From Paenibacillus timonensis (lineage in GTDB: Bacteria; Bacillota; Bacilli; Paenibacillales; Paenibacillaceae), in contig NZ_JAKSXN010000041.1 of NCBI RefSeq assembly GCF_022427145.1, positions 1 through 52,058 of the forward strand: DNA of 52,058 nt, in the 5' to 3' direction. Shown in pieces: positions 8,190 through 16,187 of the stretch. Every line of letters begins with the position of its first letter. The first letter of the stretch is position 1. A program made the translations under genes and the position numbers. The notes below the pieces were generated by a model. The model searched no databases. It was not told the origin of the DNA and saw only the letters and a program-made list of their open reading frames with translations.

Positions 8190-9428
8190 ATGCAAAACGA
8201 ACGTAAACCGTTATATATGCAGATTCAACAGCACTTCAAGGATATGATCGTGCAGGGCAGGTTGAGGGAGAACGATAAGATCCCCTCGGAAAAAGAACTG
8301 ATGGAGCAGTTCGACGTTAGCCGAATTACGGTAGCCAATGCGCTGATGCAGCTGGCGAAGGACGGTTGGATCTACCGGATCCCCGGGAGGGGCAGCTTTG
8401 TCAGCGAAGGGATCGGCGAGCTGCTGCATCGCCATCAAGGTTCGGCGTCGCCCGACGTTACGTCCAGAACGGCGCTGGATGGAAATGCGGGAATGTTGGT
8501 GCACAACGCAGGTGCTGCCGATGCTTTGCTGGGGGGCGGTGAAGCTGCACTCCAAACTTCGGGGCGTACTACGATCGGGCTGGTTATGCCGATGCTGGTG
8601 GACTATTTTGCTATCCGGCTGCTTCAAGGGATCAATAACATCATTGCCGACAGTCCTTACAGCCTGCAGATCGTTTTAACGTACAATTCCATTGATCGGG
8701 AGAAAGAAGCGATCAAAGACTTGATCCGCAAAGGGGCAGCCGGGTTGATTATTTTTCCGTGCGACGCGGAGACGTACAACGAAGAGATCTTGTCCCTCAA
8801 GATGCGCGGCTACCCGTTTGTCTTGATCGACCGGTATTTGCCCGGAGTGGCTACGAACTTATCGCGCAGCGACGGCATGATTGGCGGACAGCTTGCCGTT
8901 GATTATTTGTGGAGCCTGGGACATCGTGAGATCGCGATCTGCTCCGATTCGCCGCTGCCCACGATTACGGTGGAGGAGCGGATCAACGGATACATGGAAG
9001 CCCTCAAGCAGAAGGAAGCGATGATTAATCCGGCGCTGATCTTAACCGACTTCAACGTGGACTATAGCGAAATCGACAAGAAACATCCGCTGTACCGGTT
9101 TATCAAGAACCAGATTGCCACCGCTTATATTACCTTAAACGGACGCCTTGGCCTGCACATCTACTCGATTTGCAAGGAACTAGGCCTCAAGGTGCCGGAG
9201 GACGTCTCGATCCTCACGTTCGACGACCCTTCGCCGGGGCTGCATGAATGGGGGTACTTCTCGCATATTTCCCAATCGGAGGTCGAGATGGGGGAAGCGG
9301 CAGCGCGTATCCTGCTGGACATCTTCCAAAAGCCCGACGCCAAGGAGCCGGGATACACCAAAGTGATCCTCGAGCCCAAATTGATCGAAAGCCAATCCAC
9401 GGGACCGCTGCGGAAACGGACCACGTAA
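8190..9428 (+). CDS. GntR-family regulator with LacI-type sugar-sensing domain
   Basis: A 412-residue transcription factor. Residues 1-72 are a GntR winged helix (PLYMQIQQHFKDMIVQGRL, then PSEKELMEQFDVSRITVANA and the wing GRGSFV). From about 125 a periplasmic-binding-protein-like effector domain follows (IGLVMPMLVDYFAIRLLQGI; LGHREIAICSD; VPEDVSILTFDD), as in AraR and other sugar repressors of Bacillota. A linker of about 45 residues joins them. ATAGGAGAAG precedes the ATG. Position between the GxGYxYP gene and the ABC operon points to a local repressor released by a sugar from the locus's glycan; ligand unknown. Confidence 0.9.
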   Translation: MQNERKPLYMQIQQHFKDMIVQGRLRENDKIPSEKELMEQFDVSRITVANALMQLAKDGWIYRIPGRGSFVSEGIGELLHRHQGSASPDVTSRTALDGNAGMLVHNAGAADALLGGGEAALQTSGRTTIGLVMPMLVDYFAIRLLQGINNIIADSPYSLQIVLTYNSIDREKEAIKDLIRKGAAGLIIFPCDAETYNEEILSLKMRGYPFVLIDRYLPGVATNLSRSDGMIGGQLAVDYLWSLGHREIAICSDSPLPTITVEERINGYMEALKQKEAMINPALILTDFNVDYSEIDKKHPLYRFIKNQIATAYITLNGRLGLHIYSICKELGLKVPEDVSILTFDDPSPGLHEWGYFSHISQSEVEMGEAAARILLDIFQKPDAKEPGYTKVILEPKLIESQSTGPLRKRTT

Positions 9429-9446
9429 CTAGGAAATGATCGCTTG

Positions 9447-9485
9447 GACATCTGCTTGCTTACTTGCAAGCGGGTGTCTTTTTTT
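9447..9485 (+). terminator. Terminator after the regulator gene
   Basis: A 13-bp hairpin GACATCTGCTTGC / GCAAGCGGGTGTC with some G:T pairs and a six-base loop is followed by seven T residues, 19 bp past the stop codon. Confidence 0.88.
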
Positions 9486-9499
9486 GCGACAAATTAGCG

Positions 9500-9537
9500 A
9501 TAAATGATATATCTAATATCTTGACATAAATGACATA
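9500..9537. promoter_or_regulatory. Two operator-like words at the ABC operon promoter
   Basis: ATAAATGATATA (9500-9511) and ATAAATGACATA (9526-9537) are spaced 26 bp start to start; the second lies in the spacer of the strong promoter at 9521. The first is identical to the word at 8138-8149 before the regulator gene. Between them GATATATCTAATATC forms an inverted repeat. These are candidate binding sites for the GntR-type regulator. Confidence 0.45.
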
Positions 9538-9549
9538 GTGAAATATAGT
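9521..9549 (+). promoter_or_regulatory. Sigma-A promoter of the sugar ABC operon
   Basis: A consensus TTGACA (9521-9526), a 17-bp spacer and TATAGT (9544-9549) lie about 75 bp before the first permease start. Confidence 0.75.
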
Positions 9550-9626
9550 TAATAATACAAATGGATTATCAGCTAACAACCAATGCTTAATCAGTGCACT
9601 TCACAGTAAGGAGGGTTGCTTGGACG

Positions 9627-10625
9627 ATGGAAAATGCGGGATTACGGGAGCGGAAAATACCGCTGCAGCGCAGGTTGGGAAGACACAAGGATGCTTGGAT
9701 CGCCGCCGTTATCCTAGTGCCGATGTTTTTGGTTTGGCTTGTGGTTTCAGGTTTTCCTACGTTGTTCGGGTTCGTGCTGGGTTTCTTTGAATGGGTGGGG
9801 TTGGCGGATACGCCTAATTTCATCTGGTTTGATAACTTTGTCAGCTTTTTTCAGAACCCGGTGTACACGGATGCGTTGTGGAGATCGATATGGCTGGGCG
9901 GACTGGTCACGGTCATTACGCTTGGGGCGGGTTTCTTCGCCGCATTGCTGATGAATATGCCGCTGTTCGGCAAAGGCTTTTACCGTTCAATTTGGTATAT
10001 TCCTGCCATCACAGCAACGGTTGCGACGACGCAAGTATTCAACATTTTTCTGGATTCGAACAATGGGGTCATTAACAACATATTGAAGGCTTTGGGCAAG
10101 GAACCCATCGTATGGCAATATTCCGTCGGATGGGGCATCTTCTGGATCGTGGTCTACTCCGTCTGGAAAGGGGTGGGCGGGGCGGCGTTAATATGGCTGG
10201 CTGGTCTGCAATCCGTGGATCTGTCCTTGTACGAGGCAGCGGAGATCGACGGTGCGGGACGATGGAATAAGCTGCGATACGTCACGTTGCCGGGGCTTAA
10301 ACCGATCGCGACATATATCGTCATTACGAATCTGATCGCGGCGATCCAGATTTACGAGCAGGTGCTGTTTATCACCAACGGCGGGCCTTACGGGCAAACC
10401 GAGGTGCTGGTGTTCCGCATTTACCGGGACGGCTTCTGGGACTTCAACTTGGGTATGGCCGGCGCTTCTTCGCTGATTATGGCGTTGATCGTCATCGTCG
10501 CGACCGTATTGTACTACAATTGGTCAACGAAATCCGACAGACGGACGACCATTCCGCTGAAACCCGTCAAAGCCGCGAGAAAGGAGGCGCCTCCGCATGC
10601 CCAGTCCACTAAACGCCAGGGTTAG
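9627..10625 (+). CDS. Sugar ABC transporter permease (MalF type)
   Basis: A 332-residue inner-membrane permease of the MalF/UgpA class with six predicted helices starting near residue 30. The EAA loop that docks on the ATPase is visible in the region YEAAEIDGAGRWNKLRYVTL. The ATG at 9627 is preferred over an upstream in-frame ATG (9594) because AAGGAGGG at 9608-9615 lies between them. It overlaps the next permease gene by 29 bp. No ATPase gene is present in the locus, so a shared MsmX-type ATPase elsewhere is likely, as is common in Bacillota. Confidence 0.92.
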   Translation: MENAGLRERKIPLQRRLGRHKDAWIAAVILVPMFLVWLVVSGFPTLFGFVLGFFEWVGLADTPNFIWFDNFVSFFQNPVYTDALWRSIWLGGLVTVITLGAGFFAALLMNMPLFGKGFYRSIWYIPAITATVATTQVFNIFLDSNNGVINNILKALGKEPIVWQYSVGWGIFWIVVYSVWKGVGGAALIWLAGLQSVDLSLYEAAEIDGAGRWNKLRYVTLPGLKPIATYIVITNLIAAIQIYEQVLFITNGGPYGQTEVLVFRIYRDGFWDFNLGMAGASSLIMALIVIVATVLYYNWSTKSDRRTTIPLKPVKAARKEAPPHAQSTKRQG

Positions 10626-11520
10626 CAAGCAGTTTAAGCCCGTTCATTTGCTGGGACATCTCGTATTGCTTGGCGTTGGGATCATTTTGCTGTACCCGCT
10701 GATTTTCATGGTGCTTGCCGGGTTTTTTACCAAGACGGAATTTTCCTCGACGGTGTTAGGCATTTTCCCGATCCCTAAAGCGCCAACGCTGGAAAACTTC
10801 AAGGCGCTGATCGCCGGGTCCACGGACACGGCAGTAGCTACCTATATGAAAAACTCACTCATACGTACGGCCTACAATACGTTTTGGGCGATTTTGACTT
10901 CGTTTTTGGCCGGATACGTGTTCGCGCGACTTCGATTTAAGGGACGGGATGCGCTTTTTCTGATTCTGCTTGCCACGCAAATGATTCCCGGCACGCTGGC
11001 CATCATTCCGACGTACCTTGAATTCGCCCGTTTTCCGTTCGCCGGAGGCAACGACGTGTTCACAGGAGGAACCGGAATTCTTAACTCCTGGTGGGTCTAC
11101 TTGATCGGCGGTCCTAGCATCAACATCATGGGGACGTTTCTCGTGAAGCAGTCGCTGGAGAAGGTGCCGCTGGAAATCGACGAAGCCGCCATCGTGGACG
11201 GGGCCGGGACGTTTCGGCTGATCTTCCAAATCCTGTTCCCGCTGCAGCTTCCGATTATGGCGTTTATCGCGATCACGACGGCACTGGGGACGTGGAATGA
11301 TTTTATTACGCCGTTCTTCTATACGACCAACGACAATTTGCAAACGCTTCCGGCGGCTATTACACGGATATCTTCCGTTGGGGCCAGTCCCGGCGCCGTG
11401 ATCAACTACCCGATGATCATTACCTTAAGTTTAGGGATTACCATTCCGGCCTTGCTGATCTTTGCTTTCTTCCAGAAGTATATTGTGCAGGGCTTAGCCA
11501 ACACAGGCATCAAAGGTTAG
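10597..11520 (+). CDS. Sugar ABC transporter permease (MalG type)
   Basis: A 307-residue partner permease of the MalG/UgpE class. Six hydrophobic segments and the EAA loop (VPLEIDEAAIVDGAGTFRLI) are present, and the C terminus QKYIVQGLANTGIKG is the typical end of this family. AAAGGAGG precedes the ATG. The 29-bp overlap with the upstream permease gene implies co-translation. Confidence 0.93.
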   Translation: MPSPLNARVSKQFKPVHLLGHLVLLGVGIILLYPLIFMVLAGFFTKTEFSSTVLGIFPIPKAPTLENFKALIAGSTDTAVATYMKNSLIRTAYNTFWAILTSFLAGYVFARLRFKGRDALFLILLATQMIPGTLAIIPTYLEFARFPFAGGNDVFTGGTGILNSWWVYLIGGPSINIMGTFLVKQSLEKVPLEIDEAAIVDGAGTFRLIFQILFPLQLPIMAFIAITTALGTWNDFITPFFYTTNDNLQTLPAAITRISSVGASPGAVINYPMIITLSLGITIPALLIFAFFQKYIVQGLANTGIKG

Positions 11521-11597
11521 AGGGATAAACATCAGTGCTGAAACTTAACTGGACGAACACTCATCATGAAAAAAACTATTTTTGGAGGGGTTCAAGC

Positions 11598-13064
11598 ATG
11601 TTGAAAAAAATGCACGTCATGTTTCTATCGCTGTTGATCATCGCCTTGTTAGCAGCTTGCGGTTCGGGGGGAGGCAATACGGGCGGCAATCAGGCCGCGA
11701 ATGACCCGGGAACGAACCAGAACCAGCCATCCGGCAATGACGAGAAACCGTCGGCGGAAGGCACGACCATAACGGTGCTGAATGAAGGCGCTGTGGCGGT
11801 TGGCGTGGGGGTTCTTGGCGATCTGCTGGAGAAGAAGAAGCAACAAACGATCGCCGACGAGACGCTGAACCCGCGGATCACGGAAGAGGATTTCAATTAT
11901 ACGCCCGGTCAACCGTTGAAGAAAGCCGGCGTATTCCCGTACTATTACCAATCGATCATGAACGAGAAATTGCAAAGTAAGAACATTACGGTCAAAACCG
12001 AGGACTGGGGCTGGGGCGAACCGCTGATCCAGAAGCAGACGGCGGGATTCCTGGCGAAAAACGTGCCCGACATCATCGTTGGGGAAACGCAAATGCCTGG
12101 GTTTGCCCAGCAGGGATTGCTAGAGCCGTTCCCGGACGACATGGCGCAGGAAATCCGCGACAATGTCGCGCCGGCCGCCTGGAAGCCGATGGAGTATGAC
12201 GGCAAGATTTATGGTTTTGCCTCGCAGCCTGGCGTCAGCAGCTTGTTCTGGAACAAGAAGCTGGTGAAGGACGCGGGTCTTGACCCTGACAAAGCGCCGG
12301 CGACCTGGGATGAACTGCTGGCTAACGTGCAGAAGGTGACTGAAGCGGGCGGCGGAAAGTTCTTCGGCGGCGGGGTATACGCCGGGCCGAATGCCGGCGG
12401 GTACTTGCGGTATGGTACACTACTAGTAATCAATGGCGGAGGATTTGCCGATGATCAAGGCCAACCTGTTTTCAACTCCGACGCCAACGTGGAGACGGTG
12501 CAGTTCCTGAAAGAACTCAACGCGAACCATCCTGCCGGATTGATGGCGAACACGAATGAAGGAACTTATTTCGACGCGTTCAAAAAAGGCCAAATCGCTT
12601 ATCTGATCGACGGACCATGGCGGGCGATCGAAAGCTCGCAAATCGGGATCGATTACGGGATGTCGCAAATTCCGCTGTCTTCGGACGGCAAAGCCGGCAA
12701 TATCACGATTGGCGCAGCGTTCCATGCGGTGCCGAAGGATGCGAAAAACAAGGAAGCCGCTTTCGAGTACATCCGCACGATGTATAGCGAGGAAATCCAG
12801 CAGCTGATCGCCGATACGGGCGTACGTTCGCCGGTATTGAAATCGGTCGCCGAAACCGATGCTTACAAAGCCGCGCACCCGGAAATGTACCAGCATTATC
12901 TGGCGATGGCGGGCAATGTGCAGGGGCTGCCGACGTTTGCCAAGGAAGATTCGAAGATCTGGCAAATCTTTGGCGAGGCCGTAACTAAAGCGTTGATGAC
13001 CAAAGGGGACATCAAGGGCATTCTGGACGAGGCGCAGAAGAGAGCGGAGGCCATTACGAAGTAA
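11598..13064 (+). CDS. Sugar ABC transporter substrate-binding lipoprotein
   Basis: A 488-residue extracellular binding protein. The signal peptide ends in the lipobox LLAAC (Cys about 21), followed by a Gly/Asn-rich flexible linker to about residue 50. The family-1 solute-binding fold is shown by DIIVGETQMPGFAQQGLLEP, LFWNKKLVKDAGLDPDKAPA and AYLIDGPWRAIE. The segment at about 60-115, before the first recognisable lobe, is longer than in most sugar-binding proteins. The ATG at 11598 was chosen because GGAGGGG lies 7 bases upstream; an in-frame ATG at 11535 lacks this. Ligand unknown, presumably a manno-oligosaccharide from the neighbouring enzymes. Confidence 0.92.
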   Translation: MLKKMHVMFLSLLIIALLAACGSGGGNTGGNQAANDPGTNQNQPSGNDEKPSAEGTTITVLNEGAVAVGVGVLGDLLEKKKQQTIADETLNPRITEEDFNYTPGQPLKKAGVFPYYYQSIMNEKLQSKNITVKTEDWGWGEPLIQKQTAGFLAKNVPDIIVGETQMPGFAQQGLLEPFPDDMAQEIRDNVAPAAWKPMEYDGKIYGFASQPGVSSLFWNKKLVKDAGLDPDKAPATWDELLANVQKVTEAGGGKFFGGGVYAGPNAGGYLRYGTLLVINGGGFADDQGQPVFNSDANVETVQFLKELNANHPAGLMANTNEGTYFDAFKKGQIAYLIDGPWRAIESSQIGIDYGMSQIPLSSDGKAGNITIGAAFHAVPKDAKNKEAAFEYIRTMYSEEIQQLIADTGVRSPVLKSVAETDAYKAAHPEMYQHYLAMAGNVQGLPTFAKEDSKIWQIFGEAVTKALMTKGDIKGILDEAQKRAEAITK

Positions 13065-13088
13065 ATTACATTGAAAGAGTGATGCTGC

Positions 13089-16000
13089 ATGCCTTATGAA
13101 ACGAATCACATCATGACCCAAAAGGCCAAGCAAAGGCTTGCCAAATTGCAGGAGTACATTTACCGCCCGATCGCCGGGCTTGAGGTTGAAGCTTGGGTGA
13201 CGAAGGAGCCGGTCCCTTATGCCGAGCGGAAAAGCGGTCAGTACGTCCGCCTTCAGCCCGGGGATAAATGGGGTGAGCTGTGGGATTGCGCCTGGTTTCA
13301 TTTTCAAGGAACCGTACCGGAAACGGCTGCCGGCCAAAAAATCGTTCTGCTGATCGATATCAACGGAGAATTATGTCTCGTGGACGAAGCGGGATCCCCA
13401 CGTCAAGGCTTAACGAATGTGAGCTCCGAGTTCGACTACAGCCTGGGGCGGCCCGGCAAGCGGGTGGTGGACGTCAGTGCCGCCGCCCGGGGCGGGGAAG
13501 CCATCGATCTCTGGGGAGACGGCGGGTGTAATGACTTGTTTGGCCATTATCGCAGCGGGACGCTGAAGGAAGCGGTCATTGCCGTTTGCCGCGAGGAAGC
13601 CCGGCAATTGGCCTACGACCTGGAGGTGTTGATCGAGCTGGTCGAACAACTGCCGGATACGAGCGCCAGAAAAGCCCAGGTCCTGCAATCCGTGTACGAG
13701 GCAGCTCATCTGCTGGCGGAGGTCAATGAGGAATCGGTGCGTTTGGCAAAGTCGCGGGTGGCTTGCGAACTGGCGAAAAAAGGCGGAGATCCCGTCTTGA
13801 CCGTCAGCGCCATCGGGCATGCGCACATCGATTTGGCCTGGCTGTGGCCGATCCGCGAGACGATTCGCAAAGGGGCCCGCACCTTCTCGACGGCGCTGCG
13901 GAACATGGAGAAGTATCCGAATTACGTGTTCGGCGCAAGTCAGCCGCAACTGTATCAGTGGATGAAGGAGCATTATCCGCAGCTTTACGCCGAAGTGAAA
14001 GAACGCATTCGCGAGGGCCGCTGGGAAGCGCAGGGCGCGATGTGGGTCGAACCGGATACGAACATCTCCGGCGGCGAGGCGTTGGTGCGGCAGATCCTGT
14101 ATGGCAAGCGGTTTTTCCGGGAGGAGTTCGGCAAGGACATGAAGGTGTTATGGCTGCCGGACGTCTTCGGTTATACGGGCAGCCTGCCGCAGCTGCTCAA
14201 GAAGTCCGGCGTTGACTATATGATGACGCAGAAGCTCTCGTGGAGCACCTACAACACGCATCCGCACCACAGCTTCCTCTGGGAAGGCATCGACGGGACG
14301 AAGGTGCTGACGCACCTTCCGCCGGAGGATACCTACAACAGCCCGGCGGCCCCGCGGTCGCTGGCCAAAATCGAGCAGGCTTACCTCGACCGCAACGTCT
14401 CGGGACATGCGCTGATGCTGTTCGGGATCGGCGACGGCGGCGGCGGACCTGGGGAAGAACACCTGGAGCGGCTCGAACGGGAGCAAAACCTCTTGGGATT
14501 GCCGCCGGTTGTTCAGGAGCCGTCGATCACCTTCTTCGAGCGGTTGGAACAGGAGGCTTCCCGTTTCCAAACCTACCGCGGCGAGCTGTATCTTGAGAAG
14601 CATCAAGGGACGTTGACCACGCAGGCGCGCAACAAATGGTATAACCGTAAGCTGGAAAAAGCGCTGCGCGAGCTGGAATTCGCCGCATCGCTGCAGCTCG
14701 CGCTCGGCGATAGCCCGGCAGGATACCCGACCGCCCGGCTGGAGGAGATCTGGAAGGAAGCGTTGTTGTACCAGTTCCATGATATTTTGCCGGGTTCCTC
14801 GATCACGCGCGTATACGACGAGTCGTTGGAACGCTACGCCAAGCTGCTTGGCGAAGTCCGGGCGATGACCGCGGAAGCCTACGGGCGTGCGGCCGGCCGA
14901 TCCGGCGCTGCTGACGGCGAGATCGTTCTGTTTAATTCCCTGCCGTGGGAGCGGCGGGAATGGGTAGAGATCGGCGGCAGCTGGCAGTACGTGCAGGTGC
15001 CGGCGATGGGCTGGCGCGAGTTGAAGCAGGCTGCGGCAGAGGCGCCGGTAGAGGTGCTGATCGGCGAGGAGCTCCGGCTGGAAAACGAACGCCTTCGGGT
15101 TGGGTTCGCCGAGAACGGCAGCATCGTTTCGCTATACGACAAAGCCGCCGGACGCGAAGCGGTCCAACCGGGCACAGAGGCGAACGTATTTACGGTCTAC
15201 CACGACGACGGCGATGCTTGGGATTTCCCGCGCGATTATCGCGATACGAACGCCGGGACGATGACGCTGGAAAGCCGGCGGGCTTACGTCTCGGGGCCGC
15301 AGGCGGTCGTCGAGCAGGTTTACCGCTATGGAGAGTCGACGTTGAAGCAAACGATCCGGTTGCTGCAGGGCGATGACCTGCTGCGATTCGACACGGAAGC
15401 GGATTGGCGGGAGACGGGGAAAATGCTGCGGGTCGCTTTTCCGGTGTCCGTCGTCAGCGATCAAGTGAACTGCGAAATTCAGTTTGGAGTCTTGAAACGG
15501 CCGACGACCCGGAACAACGCGATCGAGTTTGCCCGGGACGAAATCTGCGCTCACCATTATCTAGACCTGTCACAGCCGGATTACGGGGTGGCGCTGCTGA
15601 ACGACAGCAAATACGGACACCGCGCGGAAGGCAGCGTGCTGGATCTGAACCTGCTGCGCAGCCCAGGGTATCCGGATCCGCAGGCCGATCGGGCGGGGCA
15701 CCGCTTCACTTACGCCTTGTATCCGCATGCAGGCGACTTCATCCAGGCCGGCGTGTACCGTAAAGGGTATGAGCTGAATATTCCGCTTGCCTCGGTTGAG
15801 GCGATCTCTGTAACGGCCCAAGACAGCGTGAAGGCTGACGGTAGCTTAGGCACGAAGCCGCTCCTATCGGTCGACCATCCGAATGTCATGGTAGAAGCCG
15901 TCAAAAAAGCCGAGGATAGCGATCATCTCATCGTTCGGCTATATGAGACGGCAGGAGCCGGGGCGGATAGCGAGCTGAGCTTCGGTCCGGCTTGCCGGAC

Positions 16001-16118
16001 CATCGAAGAGGTGAACCTGATGGAGGAACCCATCGCGCTGCTGGCAGAAAATACGGATCGGGTTCGCTTGAATTTTACACCGTTCGAGATCAAAACGATT
16101 CGCGTTCAGTTGGCTTAA
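13089..16118 (+). CDS. Alpha-mannosidase, glycoside hydrolase family 38
   Basis: A 1009-residue cytoplasmic GH38 enzyme, with no signal peptide. Zinc and catalytic motifs are present: GHAHIDLAWLWP with H246 and D248 as likely metal ligands, and WLPDVFGYTGSLPQLLKKSG with D358 as the likely nucleophile; FGIGDGGGGPGEEHL follows in the helical region. GH38 enzymes cleave terminal alpha-mannose with retention; bacterial members of about 1000 residues act on imported manno-oligosaccharides. It follows the binding protein by 24 bp. The ribosome binding site is weak (AAAGAGTGA). Its presence suggests alpha-mannan or N-glycan-derived oligosaccharide as the imported substrate. Confidence 0.95.
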   Translation: MPYETNHIMTQKAKQRLAKLQEYIYRPIAGLEVEAWVTKEPVPYAERKSGQYVRLQPGDKWGELWDCAWFHFQGTVPETAAGQKIVLLIDINGELCLVDEAGSPRQGLTNVSSEFDYSLGRPGKRVVDVSAAARGGEAIDLWGDGGCNDLFGHYRSGTLKEAVIAVCREEARQLAYDLEVLIELVEQLPDTSARKAQVLQSVYEAAHLLAEVNEESVRLAKSRVACELAKKGGDPVLTVSAIGHAHIDLAWLWPIRETIRKGARTFSTALRNMEKYPNYVFGASQPQLYQWMKEHYPQLYAEVKERIREGRWEAQGAMWVEPDTNISGGEALVRQILYGKRFFREEFGKDMKVLWLPDVFGYTGSLPQLLKKSGVDYMMTQKLSWSTYNTHPHHSFLWEGIDGTKVLTHLPPEDTYNSPAAPRSLAKIEQAYLDRNVSGHALMLFGIGDGGGGPGEEHLERLEREQNLLGLPPVVQEPSITFFERLEQEASRFQTYRGELYLEKHQGTLTTQARNKWYNRKLEKALRELEFAASLQLALGDSPAGYPTARLEEIWKEALLYQFHDILPGSSITRVYDESLERYAKLLGEVRAMTAEAYGRAAGRSGAADGEIVLFNSLPWERREWVEIGGSWQYVQVPAMGWRELKQAAAEAPVEVLIGEELRLENERLRVGFAENGSIVSLYDKAAGREAVQPGTEANVFTVYHDDGDAWDFPRDYRDTNAGTMTLESRRAYVSGPQAVVEQVYRYGESTLKQTIRLLQGDDLLRFDTEADWRETGKMLRVAFPVSVVSDQVNCEIQFGVLKRPTTRNNAIEFARDEICAHHYLDLSQPDYGVALLNDSKYGHRAEGSVLDLNLLRSPGYPDPQADRAGHRFTYALYPHAGDFIQAGVYRKGYELNIPLASVEAISVTAQDSVKADGSLGTKPLLSVDHPNVMVEAVKKAEDSDHLIVRLYETAGAGADSELSFGPACRTIEEVNLMEEPIALLAENTDRVRLNFTPFEIKTIRVQLA

Positions 16119-16187
16119 TGAATCATAAATGAAGCATAGAAGATAGGCGCCGAATGAACTTCTAGGTGACAAGGGAGGGGCTTAAGC

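Noticed and set aside
9594..9626. Longer start for the first sugar permease
   Set aside because: The upstream ATG lies before the ribosome binding site at 9608-9615.
12423..13337. 304-residue minus-strand open frame
   Set aside because: Antisense to the sugar-binding protein and the mannosidase start; no supporting signals.
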